Assembly: GCA_038064395.1 (NCBI GenBank)
Contig: JBBTTE010000005.1
Coordinates: 1 to 50,054, forward strand
Source of the DNA: JBBTTE01 sp038064395
GTDB taxonomy: Bacteria > Patescibacteriota > Saccharimonadia > Saccharimonadales > UBA4665
DNA: 50,054 bases
Direction: 5' to 3'
Shown here: positions 6,936-16,400 of the stretch, one piece after another
Layout: each line of letters starts with the position of its first letter
How positions within the stretch are numbered: the first letter of the stretch is position 1
Position numbers and translations under genes: made by a program
Notes under the pieces: generated by a model
What the model saw: the letters and a program-made list of their open reading frames with translations, nothing else
The model's database searches: none
Told to the model about the DNA's origin: nothing

Positions 6936-8144
6936 CTAAAGCTCAATACCTTTCTCGGCTAGCCTGAACTGAACATCTCTGAAGGAGTTCATAAAGTTGA
7001 TATAAGCCTCATAAGGCGTGTCGTACGGACTGAAATAGGCGTGAATATCGCCGTCGTTGAACCATTTGGTGCACATGTAGTAGAAATGGTCGGATGTCTG
7101 AAGTCGGCGCCAGTCTTCGATTAGTTCAAGATCATTACTGTCCAATATCTTCTGCCTCAAGCTGTAAAGGGCATTAATCGAAGAAGTTTGAATTGCGTTA
7201 CCGAGCCACGCCGACAAATCCCGTTCAGTGTCAGCCCAAGTAACCGTCTGGGGGACATCAACTCTGTCAACAGGATCGAAGCTATCGATAACTTCACTGA
7301 CTGTCATGAAGGTATGACCCTCGGTCTTCAGCCATTCCTTGGGTAAATGCTCTAAGAAACCAAAGATACCTGATTCGTGCCACTGGTGTTCACCGAAGGT
7401 CTCGTAGTCCATGAACAAGTTGAAGTTGGTGCCGTCTCCATCTTCGCTCAACCAGTGTGCGAACTTATCTGCCGTGAGTGGCCACTCAGACCAATTGCTG
7501 TCTCCGAAGCGGAAGGCAATATCGTCGCTCAGCTTGTAGTTCTTCATGAGTAGCCGGATGTTGTCAGTGTAGGTGGGCTGGTAGACGAAGTTGGGGTTGC
7601 GCCATCCGAGCACAGGGTCCCAGCCCTCGGCTAGGACGCCCTTGTAACCGGCTTGGTCTGCCCAATAGGCTAGGTCGTTATTGTAGGCTAGTTCGGTGTT
7701 ACGAAAGACCTGTGGTGTCTGTCCGAAAACTTCTTGAATCTTGTGCCGATGCATGGCAACTTGAACTTCAAACTCTTCACGCGAGTAGAAGAAAGCTAGG
7801 CTGTGGTGGTATGTTTCAGCTACTATTTCCACGCGACCGGTTTCGGTGAGTCTTTTGAACGACTCAAGCGATTCGGGCGACCAGCGCTCCATTTGCTCAA
7901 TAACTGTTCCGGTGATCGACAGACTGACCTTGAACTCGGGGTTTTCGTTGAGCAGTTGGAGTAGGCGAGCATTAGTCGGCAGATAAGACTTCTCGGCTAC
8001 CTTCTTAAGAATTCGTTCATTGCTGGCGTTGTCATCGTAAGGTGCGTCGAAGTAGTTATGCTTCACGCCACTATCAAAGACGGTGTAGTGGCGGATACGA
8101 TAAGGTTGGTGAACATGAAGGTAGAGGACGATAGCCTTGGTCAT
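6936..8144 (-). CDS. Glycoside hydrolase family 57 alpha-amylase/glucanotransferase-type
   Basis: The 402-aa protein starts with the GH57 opening YLHVHQPYR. The catalytic motifs are present: nucleophile E151 in FRNTELAY and acid/base D246 in FMDYETFGEHQW. The length matches the short GH57 alpha-amylases. No signal peptide is visible, so it is likely cytoplasmic, cleaving or transferring alpha-1,4-glucan chains. Its ATG overlaps the stop of the upstream glycosyltransferase (ATGA), indicating translational coupling, and GH15 follows after 2 nt. Together they form a synthesis-plus-degradation set for a glycogen-like polymer. Specificity (amylase, 4-alpha-glucanotransferase or branching-type) is not clear. 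Confidence 0.9.
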   Translation of the reverse strand: MTKAIVLYLHVHQPYRIRHYTVFDSGVKHNYFDAPYDDNASNERILKKVAEKSYLPTNARLLQLLNENPEFKVSLSITGTVIEQMERWSPESLESFKRLTETGRVEIVAETYHHSLAFFYSREEFEVQVAMHRHKIQEVFGQTPQVFRNTELAYNNDLAYWADQAGYKGVLAEGWDPVLGWRNPNFVYQPTYTDNIRLLMKNYKLSDDIAFRFGDSNWSEWPLTADKFAHWLSEDGDGTNFNLFMDYETFGEHQWHESGIFGFLEHLPKEWLKTEGHTFMTVSEVIDSFDPVDRVDVPQTVTWADTERDLSAWLGNAIQTSSINALYSLRQKILDSNDLELIEDWRRLQTSDHFYYMCTKWFNDGDIHAYFSPYDTPYEAYINFMNSFRDVQFRLAEKGIEL

Positions 8145-9355
8145 GCCGCTACCCCAGCTAAGTGCTTGTCGTAGATGTTCTTAATCTTCTGGCTAGCGTC
8201 TGACCATGAGAGCTTCTCATACTCTCTGTATGAGTTGATCCAGAGCTCGCGTCCAAGCGAATCGTTCTGTACTACAGCCGTGATCTTATTGGCCATCTCG
8301 TCAATATCCCAGTAGTCGACCTTGAGACAGTTGTTGATGACCTCACTGACGCCAGATTGCTTGCTCACAAGAGCAGGGGTTCCGTAACCAATTGCTTCAA
8401 GTGGTGTTAAGCCGAAGGGCTCAGAGACCGAAGGCATTACGAATAAGTCACCAATACCGAAGGCGTCACGCCAGTTCTTGCCACGTTGGAAGTCGGTGAA
8501 TAAGACATTCTGCCCAATACCAAGCTCAGCAGCTAGCTCTATTAATTCATAGTATTGTTCGCCGCTACCAACTATCAGGAAGAGCGTCTTGGGGTTCTTG
8601 TCGACCACAATCTTAGCAGCTCTTAAGAGGTTCGGCAGGCCTTTTTGAATAGTTAGACGTCCAACGTTTACGACTACTCTGTAGCCCAAGGACTTCATAG
8701 ACGAAAGGTAGTGATAGGCATTCTGATCATCTAGTGGGTCAATCGCAGCGGTGTCGATGCTGTTATGCACGACTTCAATCTTGTTGGCCGGGACACCGTA
8801 ATCTCGAATAATTGCTTGCTTAGTTTGCTCGCTGACGGCTACGACTTGATCGGCCATATGTAGCGCGATAGCTTCGATTTCGCGAACCGCGGGATTACCG
8901 TTAGGACTGCCTGCTCGGTCTGATTCAACAGAGTGGACGTGCAGTACGATAGGACAGTTCTTGAGTTGCTTGACCCTTAGGGCGGCACGGAAGGTTAGCC
9001 AGTCATGGGCGTGAACAATATCAAACTCACGCTCTTCGACTAACTGTCCTACGGCATGTTCGTATAGTTGTTGCTGATCGTGAATGTTCAGCCACTGCTC
9101 AGTTCCGTCTTCCAGAATGTACTTATAGCTGTCATATGCAATCCCAGAGCTAATAACGCTGGCTACACCCTGAGGGTGGGCAGCTGTAATGTCCATAAAG
9201 TCTATGCCGTGTTCAGCCGTGTATGGAAGAACAAACTCAATGTCTAAGTCGTGATTCGAGAGAGCTTTGCAGAGTTGATAGCATGCTATTCCTAGTCCAC
9301 CACTGTTATGCGGAGGCAATTCCCACCCAAGCATTAGTATTTTCATCCGCCCCAT
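8141..9355 (-). CDS. Glycosyltransferase family 4/5, glycogen-synthase-like
   Basis: This 404-aa GT-B fold enzyme has an N-terminal domain beginning KILMLGWELPPHNSGGLG, the glycine-rich acceptor/donor loop of starch/glycogen synthase-type enzymes. The HAHDWLTF motif is at about 120. The C-terminal Rossmann domain has NVGRLTIQKGL and SVSEPFGLTPLEAIGYGTP (E-x7-E type nucleotide-sugar site). It probably extends alpha-glucan from ADP- or UDP-glucose. It is the first gene of the operon with GH57 and GH15. Two starts are possible, ATG at 9355 or 9346. I keep 9355 because the promoter at 9392-9420 then leaves a leader of about 30 nt. Confidence 0.85.
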   Translation of the reverse strand: MGRMKILMLGWELPPHNSGGLGIACYQLCKALSNHDLDIEFVLPYTAEHGIDFMDITAAHPQGVASVISSGIAYDSYKYILEDGTEQWLNIHDQQQLYEHAVGQLVEEREFDIVHAHDWLTFRAALRVKQLKNCPIVLHVHSVESDRAGSPNGNPAVREIEAIALHMADQVVAVSEQTKQAIIRDYGVPANKIEVVHNSIDTAAIDPLDDQNAYHYLSSMKSLGYRVVVNVGRLTIQKGLPNLLRAAKIVVDKNPKTLFLIVGSGEQYYELIELAAELGIGQNVLFTDFQRGKNWRDAFGIGDLFVMPSVSEPFGLTPLEAIGYGTPALVSKQSGVSEVINNCLKVDYWDIDEMANKITAVVQNDSLGRELWINSYREYEKLSWSDASQKIKNIYDKHLAGVAA

Positions 9356-9391
9356 TTGAGCTCTTGCTCTTTTTAATTTTACCTTTGTTTT

Positions 9392-9420
9392 AGTATAAGG
9401 TTTTTACCCTTATAGCACAA
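9392..9420 (-). promoter_or_regulatory. Promoter of the alpha-glucan operon
   Basis: Read on the minus strand: TTGTGC (9415-9420), a 17-nt spacer, then TATACT (9392-9397), about 37 nt upstream of the glycosyltransferase ATG. Confidence 0.7.
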
Positions 9421-9507
9421 GCACAATAACAGATTAAATTATAAGTTAAATTACTCGGACTGTCGAGCTTGTTGTAAATATCAAAAACACAACACCTTAT
9501 GCTGCTT

Positions 9508-9536
9508 TTGGCAATAGCATTGAGACGCGGTATGAT
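9508..9536 (+). promoter_or_regulatory. Promoter giving a leaderless mRNA
   Basis: TTGGCA (9508-9513), a 17-nt spacer, then TATGAT (9531-9536). The -10 ends 7 nt before the ATG at 9544, so transcription should begin at or next to the start codon. Confidence 0.7.
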
Positions 9537-9543
9537 GTTCGTC

Positions 9544-10032
9544 ATGAGTGCCAAAACAGAAGCAGCAGCTGCCGAGGCGAACCGAAACGGCACCGAATCT
9601 AATTTGGTTCCAAATCTTGCAACTGGAGTTGTGCTTAGTGCTACGGCGCTAGCAGCTAGAACTTCTGAGATGCCAAGGTTCGCTCACCATACCAAAGACT
9701 TACCTGAATTAGCGCAGCTTGCGATCAATACAGGTGGCCACCCAATCCTAGGATTTATAGGTGGTCTGAGTGCAAAGTACGTTATGGACAAGGCAAGCGA
9801 TGCAGGTAAGAAGGCCTATGTATATCTTGGCTTGGGTCTGGCAGGTGCGATTAGTATAGATTTGGCTGTCGAGGCGGGGCAAGACAAGCTCATGCCGGCT
9901 GATAAGCCGTTTTACGACCCATCTAAGTTACCGGAATCGTCCAGAGATATGGCTGCGGCTGTAGTTGGTTTTGCGATAGCGGCGGCCATTAACTGGCCTC
10001 GCAAGTCAAACGGTAGTCCCCAAGAGTCTTAG
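9544..10032 (+). CDS. Small conserved-looking membrane protein of unknown function
   Basis: The protein has 162 aa from the ATG at 9544. An earlier in-frame ATG at 9499 lies upstream of or inside the promoter and cannot be used by this transcript. An acidic/Ala N-terminus precedes three or four hydrophobic stretches: LATGVVLSATALAA, GGHPILGFIGGLSAKYV, AYVYLGLGLAGAISIDLAV and AAAVVGFAIAAAINW near the end. The glycine- and alanine-rich helices suggest a small integral membrane protein. I do not recognise the family. It abuts mscL tail to tail with no space between the stops. Confidence 0.65.
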   Translation: MSAKTEAAAAEANRNGTESNLVPNLATGVVLSATALAARTSEMPRFAHHTKDLPELAQLAINTGGHPILGFIGGLSAKYVMDKASDAGKKAYVYLGLGLAGAISIDLAVEAGQDKLMPADKPFYDPSKLPESSRDMAAAVVGFAIAAAINWPRKSNGSPQES

Positions 10033-10359
10033 TTATTTCTTCTTGACTGTTTCTTTGTCTAGCTTGAAGCCTGTTACGACGAAGTAAATTAAGGCGGAGA
10101 CTGCCAGTAGTGTTATCAAAGAAGATGCCACTAGACCCCACAATATTGTCATTGAGCGGTCGCCAGCCGTAACTGTGAACTTAGCTGCCGATAGGCCGGC
10201 GGTATCACCAATGATGAAGCCAATAATAGGGTCAACAATGCCTTTGACTATGGCTGCAACGGTTAAGCCAACCTGAGCACCAATTGCTAGACCAATTGCT
10301 AGACCGATAACGCCTTGTTCGCGTACGAATGTCATAAAACCCCGAAGTTGCTTGTTCAT
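10033..10359 (-). CDS. mscL: Large-conductance mechanosensitive channel
   Basis: The 108-aa protein has the MscL order: an amphipathic N-helix (GFMTFVREQGV), TM1 with the glycine-rich face IGLAIGLAIGAQVGLTVAAIVKGIVDPIIGFI, a short extracellular loop, TM2 (LWGLVASSLITLLAVSALIYFVVTGF) and a lysine-rich tail. It is shorter than the 130-150 aa of well-known MscLs, mainly in the loop and C-terminal bundle. It forms a tension-gated pore that releases solutes during osmotic downshock. A GGGAG Shine-Dalgarno site lies before the ATG, and a TATTAT box is seen further upstream on the minus strand. It is divergent from the giant surface-protein gene. Confidence 0.85.
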   Translation of the reverse strand: MNKQLRGFMTFVREQGVIGLAIGLAIGAQVGLTVAAIVKGIVDPIIGFIIGDTAGLSAAKFTVTAGDRSMTILWGLVASSLITLLAVSALIYFVVTGFKLDKETVKKK

Positions 10360-10498
10360 GCTAATACTCCCTTAAAGATCTCCACATAATACAGTCGCCA
10401 GCGGTGTTTTGCCAAGCATAAGCAAATATCGAACGAAATCGGCCTTTATATTCGGTAATTGAGTTATAATAAGCATATTCATTACGAAACAAGGTGGT

Positions 10499-13400
10499 AT
10501 GAGCCAAAAAAGCAAACAGAAAAATACCTTGCGTGGAATGAAATCTTGGGCGATCTCTCGAAGTAGAAGGCTGGTCAAGACGGGTGTCAAATTAGTCGCC
10601 GTTTCAACGCGCAGAATAATCTTCTTATCTAGGAGGTATGCCTTCGTAGTATGGTTATTATCTCTTAAGCACGGCGCTAGAACTTATAAGTTTACTCATC
10701 ACCATGTTGCACAGCGACCTCATGAGCATCTCCTGAGTCGTTGGGTTTGGTACCATAACTGGCACACTTACAAGCGGCATGGCCATGTCCATTTTTCGAT
10801 TCTAGCAATCTATACTTTGTTCATAACTGGACTTATGTTGAGTGCCTACCAGAACGTGCACGCTCTGTCCGATTTGTCAGACTCTTGGGATTTCTCCTCA
10901 GCAGCTCCCTATGCGTTAGATAGCGGTATCGAGACGAATGGCTCAGTAGCTCGTCTCAAAGCCCAGAATTATACTAGTGACGCAGAAACCAAGGCGCTCT
11001 ATCACCTTGACGAGACTACTGGTAGCGCAGTTAGTGATAGCTCAGCAAACAGCAACAACGCAACTTTAGCAGGTAGCGCGAGCTGGACGGTGGGCAATCT
11101 TAATAATGCCTTGGCGCTCAATGGGACTAACAATAACCTAGCCGCACCGGACACTGCATCTCTGTCGTTAACGCAGAACAATAGTCTTGAAGCGTGGACC
11201 AAATTCGACACTGCCTTCAGCGCCGGAAGTCACGATCGCAAGCAAGGTGTAGTCGATAAGGGTGCCTATAAGCTCTACTACGATCAGGAAACCGGCAAGG
11301 CTACTTACGAACTTGCCAACAGCACGGCGAATACTTGGACTCAGCAAGCCGGCAACGATATCAAAGGCAGCTGGGACTTGAATGGTAAGTTAGCAATAAC
11401 AGCCCAAGTTGTTATTGGTAGCAATCTCTATGTTGGGCTAGGTAATGCAGCTGGTGATGCCGAAGTCTGGAAATGGGATGGTACGATCTGGTCTCAAGTC
11501 GGTGGCGACGGCAAGAATAGTAGTTGGGCCGACCAGACCTACGAGAACGTCACTATGGCCGCCAACGGCAACACTCTTTATGCGGGCTTGGGTATTGGTA
11601 CTGGTGATGCCGAGATGTGGAGTTGCGATACGGCGACAGGTTGTAGCGCTTGGACAAAGATCGGCGGTGATGGTATCAACAGTAGCTGGGCGGTAAACAC
11701 CTATGAATCAGTCGATAGTATGACGGTTATGGGCGGAAACCTATACGCCGGCTTGGGAAGAACGGCTAATGATGCGCGCATATATAGGTGGAATGGCTCA
11801 ACATGGACTTGGGTTGGCGGTTTCGGTATCGGTGGTCCATACAATGCCTTCACTACGGGTTACGAAGCCGTTACCACGCTGGCAAACGATGGCACAAATG
11901 TATATGCAGGGTTCGGAAACACGGCTGGAGATGGCGATGTCTGGCGACTGACAGGTACAACATGGACTCAGATTGGCGGCGATGCTCTTAACAGCGGCTG
12001 GGCGGCAGCGACTATTGAGCAAATCATGGCAATGTACTACCAGGGTGGCACCTTGTATGCCGCTACTGGCACAACGGCAGGTGACGGTAACGTTTGGAGC
12101 TGGAACGGCACAGCATGGACAAAGATAGGTGGTGATACAGTCAACAGTAGCTGGGCTGCTGCAACTTATGAAGGGGCTTATAGCCTAACAGGCGACGGTA
12201 CAAATATTTATACCGGCCTAGGTACGACAGCGGGAGATAACGAAGTTTGGCGATGGGGCGGCGCAACATGGACCAAGATCGGCGGCGATGCGCTCAATAG
12301 TAGCTTCACTAGTACGCATATAGCCGTGCAGTCCATGGTATATGGCAACAGCACCCTATATACCGGAATAACAGCCACGGCTAACAACGCTGAGGTCTGG
12401 ACGTATAGCGGCAGCACGTGGACTCGCATTGGAGGCGGTTATATCAACAGTAGTTGGGGCTTCTTCAACTTGCAAAACGTTGAAACCATGACAGTGTCTG
12501 GAGAATACATGTATGCAGGTACCGGTAATACTGTCGCTGGAAACGCTCAGATTTGGCGGTTCGACGGGTCTAACTGGGTTATTGTGGGCGGCCAAGGTAT
12601 CAGCGGTAGTTGGGCGGCTAATGCCTACGAAAATGTGTTGAGTATGGTCAGTTACGGTGGCAATCTCTATGTTGGACTCGGAACAACCGCAAACGACGCT
12701 GAAGTCTGGCGTTACAACGGCACTAGCTGGACTCAAGTCGGCGGCGACAGCTTGAATAGTAGCTGGGGTGCAGGCTATGAGGAGGTAAGCAGCCTGTCCA
12801 CATACGGCGGTAACCTATACGCAGGAATAGCTAACTCGGCTAACGACGCTGAGGTTTGGCGTTACAACGGTACTGCATGGACCAAGATCGGCGGCGACAG
12901 CACTAATAGCGGCTGGACCACTAACTATGAGCGGGTTAGTTCTATGGGTGTTTATAACGGGCAGCTCTACGCCGGTCTTGGGGTTACCGCGGGCGACGCC
13001 GAGGTCTGGACATGGAACGGCACGGCATGGTCCAAGGTTGGTGGCGATGGTGTGGGCAGTAGCTGGAATACTAACTATGAACAAGTCGAGTCAATGTTGC
13101 CTTTCAATGGCAAACTCTACGCTGGGCTAGGTAACAGTACTGGTGATGCTGAAGTCTGGGAATATAATGGCACAGCTTGGACTCAAGTTGGTGGTGACGG
13201 CTTGAGCAGTAGCTGGCTAGACGGACAATATGAACAAGCCAAAACACTTATGGCTTACAACGGTAAGCTCTACGCTGGCCTAGGTAACACGGCTGGTGAT
13301 GGCGAAATCTGGGAGCTAGACAACGGAGCATGGTCTAAGGTTGCTGGAGGTAGTGTCAATAGCAGCTGGGCGGCAGGTTCCGTAGAGACGGTGCAGAGTT

Positions 13401-16400
13401 TCAGTGCTTACAAAGGCAAGCTCTACGCTGGCCTAGGCAACACGGCTAATACTGACGCATCTGTCTGGTCTTACGGCAATAATGGTTTTTTGCAATCGTC
13501 TACATCGTCTCAGGACACTTCATGGCATCACCTAGCCGCAACTTATGATGGCACAACCATGAAGCTCTACATCGATGGTTCGCTCAATGCTCAGGCAAAT
13601 ATTTCGCTATCAATGCCCGATACAGTGCAGCCGTTATTGGTGGGATCGACTCTCGGGACGACTGAATCGGGAGTTGCCCAAGGCTTCTTTAGCGGTTCGC
13701 TTGATGAAGTCCGAATTAGTGATGCTGCTAGAAGTAGCTTCACAACAGAGCCGTATTTGAGTACGGTGCAGACGATAACATTGGCTGATTCGGTTCGGCA
13801 AAGTGGCGTTTGGCACTGGGACGACTTCGATACTAGTGAGACAACTAATGGCGGCACTATAACTTATCGGCTGTCAGATGATGATGGCGCTACTTGGAAA
13901 TACTGGAATGGCAGCGCATGGGTGCTATCGTCCAGTACTTCAGAAGCAGTTTCAGCCAGCGTGGTAGACGCTAATATATTGACATTTCCGGTAACCTTTA
14001 GTGGCATTAAGTGGCAGGCAATTCTGTTAGGAAATGGTGATCAGCGAGTCACGCTCAACAGTGTCACTCTGTCATCTACCTCCGATATTAACGCACCGGC
14101 AACAAACGCTTCCAGTATTGATGCCCTCAAGGCCAATGGTGGCTCTAGTCTAGCCAGTAACGCATGGACTAATGGCAGCTCACCATACTTCAGCTGGACC
14201 GCAGGCAGTGACGGCGAGGCTGGTATCAAAGGCTATTGTCTATACCTAGGAACCGACAACACAGCGGATCCTGTCACGACCAAAGGCTTACTCGGTGCCA
14301 CTCCTGTAGCTACAGGAAATCATTGTCAATTCATTGTAGGTGCGGAGAACATAGATACTGCAACTGCTGGCTACATGGCTACGGCTCTAACCACTAGTAA
14401 CGCCCCATACTACTTAACTATTAAGGCGATCGATAACGCCGGTAATGTTACGTCTAGCTCGACACAGTTCCAGTTCAGGTTCGACAACACGCCGCCAACT
14501 AACCCTAGCTTCATTACTGCGCCTTCGGGGTTCATCAACACCAAGACAGCTACTCTGACATGGCCAACTAGTGGTGGAAGCGCTCCAGCAGACCCAAACT
14601 CTGGCTTGGCAGGGCTGCAGTACAGGATAGGTGCTAGCAGTTGGTATGGTGACAGTCATAGTGGGACCGGAGACTTCAATGACCTATTATCTAATGATGG
14701 CAGCTACAGCACGATTAACACGCCTGACTTCGCAAACATCATTGAGGGTGTTAATAATGTTTACTTCAGGACTTGGGATCAAGCGGGCAATGTCACCAGC
14801 TCATACGTAACAGCGGCGCTAAAGGTCAACACTTCTGGTGCGCCAAGTGAACCACAGTCACTTATAGCCTCTCCAAGCACGAACACAACCAACGCCTTTT
14901 CGTTCAGTTGGGACGAGCCAAATACTTTTGTTGGCGATGCTAACAACATTACCTATTGCTACACAATCAATACATTACCCTCGGACAGTACTTGTACATA
15001 CACAAACAGCGGCTCAACCAGTCTAGGTTCTGGCCCTTACGCAACGCAGCCGGGTACAAACACCTTTTATCTTGTGGCTCGTGACGAATCAAGCAATATT
15101 AACTACGCAAACTATGCTACGGTTGATTTCACTGCCAACACGCCTTCACCCGGCATTCCTCTCAACATGGATGTCGTTGACGTTTCGATCAAGGCAACCA
15201 ACAACTGGCGCTTGGCACTAACGTGGGAAACGCCAACCTATGTTGGCTCGGGCATCGCTAGTTACAAGGTGTATCGTTCGACTAATAACGTGAACTTTAG
15301 TTTTGTAGGTAGTAGCTCTAGCACAACATATATTGACGCAGGTCTTAATCAGATACGGTATTACTACCGTGTTCGAGCTTGCGATAGTACCAATAACTGT
15401 GGCGCCGATAGCGCCGTTATCAATCAGTTACCAACGGGTAAATTCACGACACCGGCATTAATTGTGTCTGAGCCTGCCGCTGATGACATTACCACGAAGA
15501 AGGCTCGCGTTATGTGGAGTACGGATCGTAGCAGCGATTCTAAGATAGCAATCGGAACTACGAGCGGTCAGTACAGCTCCTCTGAAGTAGGCAACTCAGC
15601 CCAAGTCAGTGCTCACAAGATAGATCTAGACAACCTCAGCGCCGGCACCACCTATTACTATGTGGCTAAGTGGACTGACGAGGATGGCAATACCGGCACA
15701 AGTCAGGAGTATAGCTTCACCACGTCACCTGCTCCAACCCTGAAAGAGGTGGCTTCAAGTCGTGTCAGCTTGTCGACTGCGGGTATACAGTTTACTTCTA
15801 AGAATGCTACAAAAGTCGTCGTACACTACGGCAAGACAGAAGCCTTTGGCGGTATCAAAACAATCAATACTTCATTGTCGGAATCGTCTTACGCCATAGA
15901 CTTGGCCGGTCTCGACGACGGCTCCAAGTACTATTACAAGCTAGTTTCGTATGATAGCGAAGATAACTCCTACACCGGCAATACCGCATCGTTCACGACG
16001 CCTTCACGTCCAAGAATCCTCAACTTGCGATTCCAGCCCGTGGCCGGAGAGCCTACCAGTACCCAGAGTATTACTTGGGATACTAATGTGCCCGCTTCCT
16101 CAACTGTTAGTTATGGAAGAGTCGGCGGCGCATCCGTGGATACGCTAGTGCCTGACCTAGTCACCTCACACACTGTAGTTATTCGCGACCTAGAGGATAA
16201 TAGTGAGTACACGCTTGTGGCACAGTCTAGAGACGCCGATGGCAACTTAGCGATCTCGGATAGTCAAACGTTCCGTACTGCCTTAGATACGAGACCACCC
16301 AAGATATCCAACGTTGTTGCAGAAGCTGGAGTAAGAGGCGTTGGTGCCGAAGCGCGTGGACAGGTAGTTGTCTCGTGGCACACTGACGAACCGTCCACCA

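Noticed and set aside
11378..13483. Tandem repeats considered as a CRISPR array or minisatellite
   Set aside because: Units are ~150 bp, stay in frame, and vary as protein repeats do. There are no short identical repeats with unique spacers and no cas genes.
11002..13857. Many antisense and out-of-frame ORFs within the giant gene
   Set aside because: They recur with the 150-bp repeats and have no Shine-Dalgarno site or promoter; the main frame explains the region.
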